Shown here piece after piece: positions 34,067 to 42,125 of a stretch of DNA of 64,000 nucleotides. The notes beneath the pieces were generated by a model that saw only the letters and a list, made by a program, of their open reading frames with translations, did not search any database and had not been told where the DNA came from. This stretch comes from MnTg04 sp964568075 (GTDB lineage: Bacteria; Pseudomonadota; Gammaproteobacteria; Steroidobacterales; MnTg04). Location: NCBI GenBank assembly GCA_964568075.1, contig CAZMOM010000003.1, forward strand, positions 1-64,000, given 5' to 3'. The position numbers and the translations under genes are program-made. Within the stretch, counting starts at the first letter, position 1. Each line of letters begins with the position of its first letter.

Positions 34067-36256
34067 TCAAGGGCTCCAGAGCTGGAACACCAGCAGCGCG
34101 CCGAGGTATCCGATGCTGGTCATATAGGTCCATGCAAATAATGGCCATCGCCAGCTGTTGGTTTCACGTTTTATGATTGCAAGGGTCGCTGCGCACTGCA
34201 GGCAGCAGGCATAAAAAACAAGTAGGCCAATCACCATCGGTATGGTGAATACGGGGGTGCCGTCAGGCCGGGTAGCCGACCGCAGCCTTTTCACCAAGGT
34301 CGCTTCGTCGGCCTGGTTGCCGACGGCATATACCGTTCCAAGCACCGCCACGACGACTTCGCGAGCCGGAAAACCGGCGATTACCGCCATTGAAATCTTC
34401 CAGTCCCAGCCGAGCGGCGTGAAAGCAGGTTCGATGACCTTGCCCGCACGACCCAGCCAGCTCTGTTCAAGTTGGGCAGCTTCCGCTTCGTTCTTAATTT
34501 GTGCCATTGCCGATACGAGCGACTGACCGGATACGATTTCCGCGGCGTGCGCCTGTCGTTCTGCAAAGTTATTTTGGACTTCGGCAGATCGCGGGTAATA
34601 CGAAAGCGCCCAGACGACGACAGCAACGGAAAAAATGACCGTACCGGCCCGCTTCAGGAAAATCATGGCCCGACCGAACAGTTGCATCAACACGCTATTC
34701 AGATTCGGGCGGCGAAATTCCGGCAGCATCAACGCGAATGTCGGTTTGGGACCGCGCAATGCAGTCTTGCGCAATATCAAGGCCGTTAAAAGCCCGAACA
34801 CAATACCCAGCATGTACAAGCCGAAAAGCACGATTCCCTGGAGGTTCAAAATACCAAGCTGTTTCGCCGGTATGAACGCGGCAATGAGCAAAGCATAGAT
34901 CGGCAGCCTCGCCGAGCAGGTCATATACGGTGCGGCAAGGATGGTCGCAATGCGATCACGACGGTTCGGAATCACACGCGTCGCCATTATTCCAGGCACG
35001 GCGCAGGCGAAGCTCGACACCATCGGAATAACAGACTGCCCGGAGAGGCCGACCGATCTCATGACCCGATCCATGAGATAGGCGGCACGTGCCAGGTAAC
35101 CTGAGTCTTCCATGACAATAATGAACAGAAACAAAATCAGAATCTGTGGCAGAAAAACGATGACGCTGCCGACGCCGGCGATAACGCCGTCGGCCAGAAA
35201 GCTGGCCAGGGCACCTTCAGGCAACTTGGCGGCGATGAATGAGCCAAGTGACGCGGCGCCCACGTCGATCGCGCCCATCAACGGCGTGGCCCACGCGAAT
35301 ACCGCCTGAAAAACGATCGCCATGACGACAAACAGACCGACCGTGCCCGGTATCGGCCGATTCATAAAGGCTGAAACTCGTGAACGCCAGGATGCAACTA
35401 CCGGCACGGAGTGCTGTACCTGGTTCATTACGTCGCGAACCCAGTTGTACCGGTGACGTGCCTCGCTTGCCAGCGGTGGCTGCGATCCAAACAAGCGCTG
35501 CCGGATTTTTGCGAGGCGCTTTTCGCCGTCTTCACCAAGGGAATTCACAACTTCACTGGCAAGCTCGCTGTCCCGGTCGATAAGGGCACGCTGAATCTGG
35601 AATCGAGGTACCGTGGCAGGCAGCGCGTGCGATAACTCTTCGGAGGCCGCACTCAGCTCTGGCCAGAATACCGGCAGGACCAGCTTCGTTGTTTCCGGAA
35701 GCGCCACGAGCGCGGCCCTCAGTGCGTTCATGCCCCGTCCCGTGGTTGCTGTCACCGGGCAAACGGTGATGCCTCCCAGCCGTTGCTGTAACGCTTCGAT
35801 ATCGATACGAATGCCATTGGCTTCGGCAGCATCGGTCATCGTCAACGCCACCAGCACCGGCAGGTCGAGTTCCATCAGTTGCTGCACGAGATACAGGCCC
35901 TGATAAAGATGCGTGGCATCCACGACGGCGACGATGCCGGCCGGCCGATCCATATGCGGAATACGGCCGAGGACGACATCCGACGCGATGCGCTCTTCCG
36001 GGGAGTGGGCGCTCAGCGCGAACATGCCGGGCAGATCGATGAGCTTCAGAAGCGTGTCGCCGACCCTGGCGACACCAACATGTTTTTCGACTGTCACACC
36101 CGGGTAATTGCCGGTCTTCTGGCGCATGCCGGTCAACCGATTGAAAAGTGTACTTTTCCCGGAATTTGGATTACCGACGACGGCGATGGTGGTTGACGGG
36201 TGTTGACGGAGGGGAATCTGGTCAGCCGATATGCGGATGACCTGTTTATTACTCAT
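34067..36256 (-). CDS. feoB: Ferrous iron transporter B
   Basis: 729 aa from ATG 36256, which overlaps the feoA stop. The N-terminal GTPase has G1 GNPNSGKST (residues 28-36), G3 DLPG and G4-like TMTD. The membrane part carries the Gate motifs (PMVSSFACAVPGIMATR and the later 'ACCLQCAATLA'), with Cys residues typical of FeoB. It imports Fe(II) across the inner membrane, powered by GTP. No feoC gene is seen. Confidence 0.97.
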   Translation of the reverse strand: MSNKQVIRISADQIPLRQHPSTTIAVVGNPNSGKSTLFNRLTGMRQKTGNYPGVTVEKHVGVARVGDTLLKLIDLPGMFALSAHSPEERIASDVVLGRIPHMDRPAGIVAVVDATHLYQGLYLVQQLMELDLPVLVALTMTDAAEANGIRIDIEALQQRLGGITVCPVTATTGRGMNALRAALVALPETTKLVLPVFWPELSAASEELSHALPATVPRFQIQRALIDRDSELASEVVNSLGEDGEKRLAKIRQRLFGSQPPLASEARHRYNWVRDVMNQVQHSVPVVASWRSRVSAFMNRPIPGTVGLFVVMAIVFQAVFAWATPLMGAIDVGAASLGSFIAAKLPEGALASFLADGVIAGVGSVIVFLPQILILFLFIIVMEDSGYLARAAYLMDRVMRSVGLSGQSVIPMVSSFACAVPGIMATRVIPNRRDRIATILAAPYMTCSARLPIYALLIAAFIPAKQLGILNLQGIVLFGLYMLGIVFGLLTALILRKTALRGPKPTFALMLPEFRRPNLNSVLMQLFGRAMIFLKRAGTVIFSVAVVVWALSYYPRSAEVQNNFAERQAHAAEIVSGQSLVSAMAQIKNEAEAAQLEQSWLGRAGKVIEPAFTPLGWDWKISMAVIAGFPAREVVVAVLGTVYAVGNQADEATLVKRLRSATRPDGTPVFTIPMVIGLLVFYACCLQCAATLAIIKRETNSWRWPLFAWTYMTSIGYLGALLVFQLWSP

Positions 36257-36485
36257 CTTCTTTAGCAGGAGATACCACGAAATGCTGCGCTTGCTCTCGG
36301 CGTAGAGAGATAGCGTTGCCAAACATGCGAAATTCGATCGGATCGCCGCCGATCGCGGAACTGGCCAGCTCCATCTCGGTCCCTTCGACCAGACCCATGA
36401 CCATCAGCCGTTGTACGTCAGGATCTGTGCTGGCGACGCCCTGAATGACGTATTTGCGGCCACGTTTGAGCGATGCAAGTGTCAT
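36249..36485 (-). CDS. feoA: Ferrous iron transport protein A
   Basis: 78 aa SH3-like FeoA domain (VMGLVEGTEMELASSAIGGDPIEFRMFGNAISLRREQAQHF), the usual length. It supports FeoB activity in the cytoplasm. Its last codons overlap the feoB start (GAAGATGAGTAA), so the two are coupled. Confidence 0.95.
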   Translation of the reverse strand: MTLASLKRGRKYVIQGVASTDPDVQRLMVMGLVEGTEMELASSAIGGDPIEFRMFGNAISLRREQAQHFVVSPAKEDE

Positions 36486-36528
36486 TTAAAGTCAGTTTCT
36501 GAAAGCCTTTCCAGACTTTAGTTTACAT

Positions 36529-36558
36529 AGATGCGAATGATTCACAATAGTATTTACT
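36529..36558 (-). promoter_or_regulatory. Possible Fur box ahead of feoAB
   Basis: 'gcgaatgattcacaatagta' matches the left half of gammaproteobacterial Fur operators (GCGAATGATT) well and the right half weakly. Its position about 45 nt before feoA fits. Iron control of feoAB is well established in general; this site is inferred. Confidence 0.4.
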
Positions 36559-36697
36559 ACGTAATTGTACGTAGTTCGGGTGATTTTTTTTGACAGGAAA
36601 AGGCCGGTAAAATTGGTCGTGCTTGCAGTTTTTTTTGGAGATTTTTGAGACGTATTAATTACGCCGGCGCGTATCCCGATTTTCCCGCACTGGAAAT

Positions 36698-36784
36698 TGG
36701 TGCCAGTCGTTTAGTTATTAAGTCACTGTTTTTACGAACCTGATAACTGATGCAAACGACTAAATGACTTAACGACCAGTACCA
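36698..36784. repeat. Family C inverted repeat (full copy)
   Basis: Left arm 'ggtgccagtcgtttagttat' and right arm 'aaatgacttaacgaccagta'; the C-to-A change in 'ccagt' is compensated in the right arm, so the hairpin is preserved. Confidence 0.85.
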
Positions 36785-36824
36785 TTCTCGCAAAACTGAC
36801 AAAAGGATTGCCATTGTCTGTGTC

Positions 36825-36922
36825 TGGTTCGGACCCGAAGCGGACATTCCTGTCGTTTCGTAGTGTCTGGATCAGGTTAACTATCAGGCAATTCAGCCAA
36901 TCTTCTACTACACTTAACAGTC
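36825..36922 (+). repeat. Family A element joined to the promoter-like block
   Basis: 'ggacccgaagcggacattcc' then 'cgtagtgtctggatcagg', 'tatcaggcaattcagccaat' and 'cttctactacacttaacag'. Same order as at 18.62-18.74 kb, and directly abutting a GEMM-I element here. Confidence 0.55.
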
Positions 36923-37040
36923 GACAACGACAAATCCAATACCCGTTTAAAGACGGGGACAGAAAGCCACGGGTCCTCGCTTCCTTCGCGACACTGCCGC
37001 TGTGAAGGACCTTAAATACTGGTGGACCCAAGGTCTATGT
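36923..37040 (+). promoter_or_regulatory. GEMM-I-like riboswitch (36.9 kb copy), partly degenerate
   Basis: CAAATCCAATACCCG, a P1 hairpin (CCCGT..ACGGGG), GGACAGAAAGCC, ACGGGTCCTCGC and later GAAGGACCTTAAATACTGGTGG keep the GEMM-I order. However, the GCAAACC start and the 3' GCCGAAG arm have diverged. It precedes the cytochrome c gene by about 190 nt. Whether it still binds a ligand is unclear. Confidence 0.55.
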
Positions 37041-37225
37041 TTCACATCGGAAAGGAGGCCGGGGGAAGATTGTGAATGAAAATACTATCCTCAAGTAAAT
37101 CCACCACCGTCCACTTGGCACGCCGCTACTCCAATGTGAGCCGATTTTACGGAGCCCTGGCTTTTGGGTGGGCCAGTTCGGTTTCAGTTGTTAGGCAAGG
37201 AAGGCGGACATACGACCATCAGCCA

Positions 37226-37684
37226 ATGAGCATTAGGATCGCGATTCTTGTTACTTGCGCAGCGGGCGCGGCTACAGCAAGCCTGTCAAGTTACGCTGAA
37301 GAGCAGGACGCAGCGGCAGGTGCTGAAGAGCCTGCATATATCGTCCAGTGTGAAGAGCAGGCCAAATCGGCGACCAGATGCACAGTAGATAAAGATACTT
37401 ACATTGGCTGGCGTACCTATCATTCTTCCTGCAGCCATTGTCACGCCCAGGAAGCCGTGGGTAGTACTTTCGCTCCCAGCCTGGTGTCTGGGCCTGCGAA
37501 AACGGCAGGCTATGCAAAGTTCAAGGATACAGTAAATAACGGCTACCAAGGTCAGCTCGGAGTGATGCCGGGTTTTAAAGACAACCCGAATATTAATGAC
37601 AAGATCAATAGCATTTATAAATATCTAAAGGCGCGCGCCGATGGCGAATTGCCGCCTGGCAGACCGACCCGGATGAAGAAGTGA
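37226..37684 (+). CDS. Periplasmic c-type cytochrome (PedF/XoxG-like)
   Basis: 152 aa from ATG 37226; a 50-codon open extension upstream overlaps the riboswitch leader and is unlikely to be coding. A signal peptide ends near SLSSYAEE. One haem site, CSHCH, lies in the context WRTYHSSCSHCHAQEAVGSTFAPSL; a distal Met is available in GVMPGF. The CTVDKDTYIGWRTYH start and the YKYLKARADGELPPGRP end match cytochromes serving PQQ alcohol dehydrogenases (PedF-like). No such dehydrogenase is in the window. The riboswitch-like leader could link it to cyclic-dinucleotide signalling. Confidence 0.85.
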   Translation: MSIRIAILVTCAAGAATASLSSYAEEQDAAAGAEEPAYIVQCEEQAKSATRCTVDKDTYIGWRTYHSSCSHCHAQEAVGSTFAPSLVSGPAKTAGYAKFKDTVNNGYQGQLGVMPGFKDNPNINDKINSIYKYLKARADGELPPGRPTRMKK

Positions 37685-37885
37685 CTGTCCGCTACTGGCC
37701 GTTAGCAGACTGTCAATTCAGCTATTTCGAAGGTGATCGAACGGCCGCTTTCGGGAAAAGCAGACGTTCAGATTTTGATTTTTGAAAAATCGTTGGGGAA
37801 TAACCAGTATGCACCCGATAGCGGCCACTGAGCTGATACGATGATGAGGGGCCGCTGACGACCCACAGCGGACGCTCATAGAGCA
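37684..37885. repeat. Family A inverted repeats (long composite)
   Basis: 'tgtccgctactggccgttag', 'cggccgctttcgggaaaagc', 'cgatagcggccactgagctg' and 'gacgacccacagcggacgct'. Copies of the same subunits recur in order at 38.44-38.55 kb. Confidence 0.7.
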
Positions 37886-37927
37886 GTAAAAAATGGACAT
37901 GCCTGATTGAACACCGAAGCCAAAACG

Positions 37928-38431
37928 ATGAAGTGTCGCGTTAGTATCTGCATTCTGCTAATGGTGAGCAGCGGTATGTCGGCTGAGCTTCAGGACAATC
38001 AACCTAATACCTTGATATCGGTCCATATAGTAGAGATAAATAACAAGGATCAGCCTAACAAAAGTACGTATCGCGATATTCGCACCTCGTACAGGTTGTA
38101 CAATGAAGACACAGGAAAAACTCGAAAAATCAATCAGGGCGGCAAAGCAAAGCTAGTCTATCTAGAGCCCGGTAGTTACTGCTTCTATTCGACCGATTAT
38201 GCGCAGCTTGAGTACATCAAGGTCTTAAATCCTTTGTGCTTCAACGTAGCTGATGAAGGAATTACAAACGTGGGAACTTGGGTTCTAGGTCTCCGCTTAG
38301 GAGGAGGTTTTTATTGTCGCTTGTTAGATATGAAAGAAAACTTTTCCGAGCTGGAGTCAATCATGAGCGTAAGCGACTCTACGCCTGCTATCATTAATTT
38401 TCCCAAGAATAATAAGGCATCGGTCAAATAG
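37928..38431 (+). CDS. Hypothetical exported protein
   Basis: 167 aa from ATG 37928 (TTG 37907 possible). A signal peptide (ISICILLMVSSGMSA-like) leads to a beta-rich domain: TLISVHIVEINNKDQPN, KAKLVYLEPGSYCFYSTDYA, GGGFYCRLLDMKENFSEL. The 'YLEPGSYCFYS' stretch resembles PEGA-like or small immunoglobulin-like domains in envelope proteins. No function is assigned. Flanked by family A repeats on both sides. Confidence 0.7.
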   Translation: MKCRVSICILLMVSSGMSAELQDNQPNTLISVHIVEINNKDQPNKSTYRDIRTSYRLYNEDTGKTRKINQGGKAKLVYLEPGSYCFYSTDYAQLEYIKVLNPLCFNVADEGITNVGTWVLGLRLGGGFYCRLLDMKENFSELESIMSVSDSTPAIINFPKNNKASVK

Positions 38432-38435
38432 AGGT

Positions 38436-38702
38436 CTGGCTCGGCGTCCGCTTTTGGCCGTTAGCGGCCCGTCAAAATCCAGCACTGCCCCCCGTTTGAC
38501 TGGCCGCTTTACACTCCATAGCGGTCGTTGAGCTGATACGATGACGACAGGCAAGAAACGACTGCGATTTCAACCGGTCGACGCAACACTTTAACTAAAA
38601 CGCAGAAGATGGCGTATACACTCATAATGGTGCCGGTGTTCACGTAGTCACTTATTTTCACTGACTCCGCAGACGGCTGATCGCCCGCGACAGGCTGGAT
38701 TG
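38436..38702. repeat. Family A composite followed by a family D copy
   Basis: 38436-38545: 'gtccgcttttggccgttagc', 'ggccgctttacactccatag', 'cggtcgttgagctgatacga'. 38627-38702: 'tggtgccggtgttcacgtag', 'tcacttattttcactgactc', 'gctgatcgcccgcgacaggc'. No gene in 38432-38879. Confidence 0.75.
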
Positions 38703-38879
38703 GCTTCGGTTGAAGTGTCTTGCGAATTCAGTATTGGTCGCAATGCCGTTCTAGTCAAAAAGTGAACACAGGAACAATCTTCGTAACAAGCACCAGCGAA
38801 AGATTGGCGACAAGAGCCGTTCTTATGCATTAGAATCCATAACACACAAGGCAGATGACTGCCAAAAGGGAGAGAAATA

Positions 38880-39278
38880 ATGAAAACAAAAATGATGGTG
38901 GGTTGCGCAATTATCCTGGTCACGATCGGATCGGTAGCACACGCAGGCGATTCCGATGAGCTGGTCCAGCTCGACAAGGCGTGGGGAGAAGCGCCAGGGC
39001 CAGAGGCTTTGGAAGCGATTCTTTCCGATAACATCATGGCTTTGGATGCCGAAGGTGTGGCGAGCAAGGCACAAATGCTCGAAGCCGCGGAAAGCGCCGA
39101 CGCACCGACGGGACCATACATCGCCGGGGACTATCAAGTTAACTTCCTGAGCGACGATATCGCCGTGATGGTTCACAGTGCGGGCGAGCCTGATCCCCAC
39201 TGGAGCATGCACGTATGGCAAAAAACCGATGGCAAGTGGCGGGTCGCCGCAACGGCCTCCGTACCGGTCGAGGAGTAA
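38880..39278 (+). CDS. Exported DUF4440/SnoaL-like protein
   Basis: 132 aa, with AGGGAGAG just before ATG 38880. A signal peptide (CAIILVTIGSVAHAGD) is followed by the NTF2-like DUF4440 pattern: LVQLDKAWGEAPGPEALEAIL, SDNIMALDAEGVASKAQMLE, and WQKTDGKWRVAATASVP at the end. Such proteins are small periplasmic domains of unclear role. Not obviously related in sequence to the NTF2-like gene at 18878. Monocistronic. Confidence 0.85.
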   Translation: MKTKMMVGCAIILVTIGSVAHAGDSDELVQLDKAWGEAPGPEALEAILSDNIMALDAEGVASKAQMLEAAESADAPTGPYIAGDYQVNFLSDDIAVMVHSAGEPDPHWSMHVWQKTDGKWRVAATASVPVEE

Positions 39279-39364
39279 CCGCTCGCCAAAAAAATGACCC
39301 GCATGACCTATTTTTCCGAGGGGCTGCTTGATGGAAAAGGCAGCTCTTCCGGACGAATAGGCGC

Positions 39365-39534
39365 AGGAACAGGCGCCGGCGTTCACCTATTCACTCGGCG
39401 GACTTTCCATCTAAAAAAGTGAATACGAGGGATAGGTTCCGGTGTTCACCTATGCACTTATTTTAAGCTGACTCGGCAGGCGGCTAATCGCCCGCGACAG
39501 TCCGAGTCAATAAGTGTACACCAGCACGATCGTC
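39365..39534. repeat. Family D half copy and full copy
   Basis: 39365-39405: 'caggcgccggcgttcaccta'. 39434-39534: full D element; left arm 'ggtgttcacctatgcactta', middle 'ggctaatcgcccgcgacagt', right arm 'aataagtgtacaccagcacg' + 'atcgtc'. Confidence 0.8.
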
Positions 39535-39569
39535 CTCTTGCTTTTGCTACCTTTTTAGGGGGGAATCAG

Positions 39570-39925
39570 TGCGCCCATGCTATACTTGATTTTGCATCAA
39601 CAGTGAGCTGATGCTCCGCTAACCCGGCCACTTGGGTCAGGTGATTGCTGCCGAAAGGAAGGATGTGGCCTTCCGGCAACCAATTGGACAATCCACTATC
39701 GACGTTGGCTTCCGGATTGATTTCTATCTGGAGGTTTTGCGTTTCTCGTAAACCTCGTGGGCAAAGACCCCGGAAGGCGAGAATCGTGTCAAGGAACCAG
39801 GGACCACGGAGAGGGAAAAATTTGCCGGCCAAGTCCGTGGTTGGCGCTATGAGGCGGTCTAAACCGCTCACCGCCACGCGGAAAAGGCCCGAGAAGGCGA
39901 CAAAGAGGAAAACGTATATTTAAGG
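39570..39925 (+). other. Possible 5' fragment of a group II intron (no RT gene)
   Basis: Starts GTGCGCCCA, which fits the GUGYG 5' end of group II introns and the opening of several bacterial ones. Short stem-forming blocks follow (for example 'gaaaggaaggatgtggcctt' and 'cctcgtgggcaaagaccccg'), in an order I associate with intron domain I. There is no reverse transcriptase frame and no recognisable domain V here. The lysine/arginine-rich frame on the plus strand and the frame on the minus strand both look like non-coding artefacts. Confidence 0.3.
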
Positions 39926-40077
39926 TATAGACATGGAATAGGGCCGCAACTTCGCGATCACAGTTTCCGAACCGCCAAATAGTCGCTGATTCGTCTTTCG
40001 CCTGAATCTCGGTTAGCGCCAACAACCAAACTGAGGCCCTCGTATACTACCGGCCTGTTTTAGGAGATAAAAAGAAA

Positions 40078-40812
40078 ATGATTGCTGTTCACACTGATAT
40101 TAGGAGCAGCATTGCACGAAGTCGTTACGCACTAGTTCCTTCCCGAAAATTTTCGTTTCCAACAGCTTTGCATGAGTCTGCTAAACTATTCCGGCGAGAC
40201 TGGGAGCATCTCGAGCTAGATCCCTACATGGCCGATGGCGGAAAATACCGATTAAGGCGGTATGGACTGTACCAGCTGTCTGCTACGACCGGTCGGTTAG
40301 CCTACATTCCCGGCGCGTGCTTCTATCAAAGCATCGAAATCAATCCTCTCAACGGCGGTGAGCAAAGGCACTTTGCTCCACTGGCCGCCGACACTGTCAA
40401 CAATCCGTTCTTAGGTGACCTCATATGGTTTGACTTTGCACAGCTGCCCTCGAAGAAACACATCGAGGACGACTGGTTGGTCGGTATCCATCAGATCCGG
40501 ATTCTCGCCACGACTGGAGTCCCGGGAAACCCCACACCCGAGGGCATTCATCGTGACGACGAAACTTATACTGCGCAACATCTGATCAGCCGCCACAACA
40601 TTAATGGCGGCATCAACTACTTTTACGGCAGCGGGCCGAAGCCGACGAGACATCCCCAAGCGGTTTGGAAGCAGGAGTCTTACTTCGACTCATACTATTT
40701 TGACCGTTCGATATGGCACAGCGTTTCCCCGATTGCCTCCGGCGACTGTGACGGTGATGGGTACCGAGATGTCATCCTCATCGATTTCATAGAGTCGTCC
40801 AGGGTCAATTAG
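40078..40812 (+). CDS. 2-oxoglutarate/Fe(II) dioxygenase (2OG-Fe_Oxy_2 / isoleucine-dioxygenase type)
   Basis: 244 aa; AGGAGA precedes ATG 40078, and a promoter-like 'cgtatactac' lies at about 40040. The iron facial triad is H158-x-D160 (GIHRDDE) and H214 (SIWHSVSPI). Flanking marks such as 'RRYGLYQL', 'YFYG' and 'FIE' follow the PF10014 family, whose characterised members hydroxylate free aliphatic amino acids such as L-isoleucine. The oddity is a C-terminal 'DCDGDGYRDV' stretch resembling a calcium-type loop. It is followed 12 nt later by a homoserine-kinase-like gene, which suggests the amino-acid product may be phosphorylated. Confidence 0.82.
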   Translation: MIAVHTDIRSSIARSRYALVPSRKFSFPTALHESAKLFRRDWEHLELDPYMADGGKYRLRRYGLYQLSATTGRLAYIPGACFYQSIEINPLNGGEQRHFAPLAADTVNNPFLGDLIWFDFAQLPSKKHIEDDWLVGIHQIRILATTGVPGNPTPEGIHRDDETYTAQHLISRHNINGGINYFYGSGPKPTRHPQAVWKQESYFDSYYFDRSIWHSVSPIASGDCDGDGYRDVILIDFIESSRVN

Positions 40813-40824
40813 GCGCGAATAAAG

Positions 40825-41799
40825 ATGGCACTTTATGCTCATCTTGACAGGAGTGCGGTCGAGAGCCTCGCTCGTCGGTTCGGAATTGGTGACATTACAG
40901 CTTTCTCCGTCATGGACGGCGGACAGGAAAACACCAGCTATTGCGTTGAAACGAGTTCGGGACGTTACGTTCTGACGCGTTGGGATCAAAAATCGTTAAC
41001 GCACACTACTAACCTTGCGACCCTACTGATGTATTTGACCGACCGAGGTATTCGCACCTCGCGAGTCGTTGTGCCACCGAAAGAGCCCATTGTGGTTCTG
41101 CACGATGAAAAACCTGTCATGTTGAAGCGTTACGTCGACGGAGACGTCACGGCTGACTTAACTGGGAAGCTACTCGTTCAGTTGGGCGAAGAAATGGCTC
41201 GGTTGCATGAGATACCCGCGCCTTCTTACGTACCTCAATCGTTTCCCTACGGCCGTAGCCATTTCCCCGAGGTGACGAATTCCGATCTTGGTCATGCTTA
41301 TATCGACTGGTTAGCGGAGAAGAATTGTTACTTGCAAAAACGTATCCCTGAGCATCTACCGATGGCGTTAATTCACGGTGACGTCTTCTTCGATAACGTG
41401 ATTGTCCAAGGTGACCAGCTCATGGCAATCATTGATTTTGAAGAAGCTTGCCACTACTACCGCAGCTTTGATCTGGGAATGGTGATCGTCGGTTCTTGCC
41501 GAGATCGGCAAGGTATCTCTTTTGAAAAGGCGGAATGGTTCATACGAGGTTATCAGAAAGAGACGACTCTTCCGTTAGTCGAACGAGAAACATTGAAGAC
41601 CTTTGCGGTATATGCCGCAGTAGCCACGTCGTTTTGGCGTTTCAGGCAGTATCATCTGCTAAGACCCGAGCCCCAGCTCTTCGACACGTACGTCGAAATG
41701 CAGACCATAGCCGATACCATTTCCGAATATCCGAATTCGCGTTTCACGGAGTTGTTCGCGGAGACAACAACGGCAGCCACAAATGGCGAAGATACCTAG
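40825..41799 (+). CDS. Homoserine kinase type II-like phosphotransferase
   Basis: 324 aa of the APH/choline-kinase fold. The nucleotide-binding start (DGGQENTSYCVETSSGRYVL) and catalytic loop (LIHGDVFFDNVIVQ) with DFEEACHYYRSFDLG as the Mg-binding Asp segment follow ThrB type II enzymes (LIH.DLF.DNVL..G....IDFY.AC). The start is ATG 40825. It may phosphorylate homoserine or, given the neighbour, a hydroxylated amino acid made by the 2OG dioxygenase. No thrA or thrC gene is nearby, which argues against a housekeeping threonine role. Confidence 0.8.
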   Translation: MALYAHLDRSAVESLARRFGIGDITAFSVMDGGQENTSYCVETSSGRYVLTRWDQKSLTHTTNLATLLMYLTDRGIRTSRVVVPPKEPIVVLHDEKPVMLKRYVDGDVTADLTGKLLVQLGEEMARLHEIPAPSYVPQSFPYGRSHFPEVTNSDLGHAYIDWLAEKNCYLQKRIPEHLPMALIHGDVFFDNVIVQGDQLMAIIDFEEACHYYRSFDLGMVIVGSCRDRQGISFEKAEWFIRGYQKETTLPLVERETLKTFAVYAAVATSFWRFRQYHLLRPEPQLFDTYVEMQTIADTISEYPNSRFTELFAETTTAATNGEDT

Positions 41800-41999
41800 C
41801 CCGGATTATTCATGAATGCGCTCGCGCCGTTGCTTGATCGTTGTCCGCTCACAGGATATTCCTCACTTGGAAATATACACTGATATTCCGCTCGGTCAGA
41901 AAATCCCGTGTGCGGACAATGCTCTGCGCAATTATCGCGACGATTCGTGAAGAAGCCGGGCCAGGACAGTAACATCGCCCTTAAGCTTCCGATTTGCTG

Positions 42000-42120
42000 T
42001 ATAATCCACTAATACCAGGGGTGGTCAGTCGACCTGAGACCCGTGATGTCGCTGGGCGGTGATGTCGGTGCGGGAACCCTTAGAACCTGATCCGGACAAT
42101 ACCGGCGTAGGAAGGGGATT
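42000..42120 (+). promoter_or_regulatory. TPP riboswitch (THI box) with its promoter
   Basis: TATAAT at 42000-42005 precedes the aptamer: CAGGGGTGG, CTGAGACCCGTGATG..., then GGAACCCTTAGAACCTGATC and CGGACAATACCGGCGTAGGA, AGGGG. These are the conserved TPP-aptamer segments in order. The ATG of the TonB receptor lies only a few nt after the aptamer, so control is probably by blocking ribosome access (the 'gaaggggat' site is inside the 3' arm). Confidence 0.95.
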
Positions 42121-42125
42121 CTTGA

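Noticed and set aside
37076..37225. 50-codon N-terminal extension of the cytochrome c frame
   Set aside because: It would place a non-signal sequence before the signal peptide and falls in the leader region.
39566..39923. Plus- and minus-strand frames of about 100 aa in the possible intron segment
   Set aside because: Biased composition, no start signals, no homology; better explained as structured non-coding DNA.
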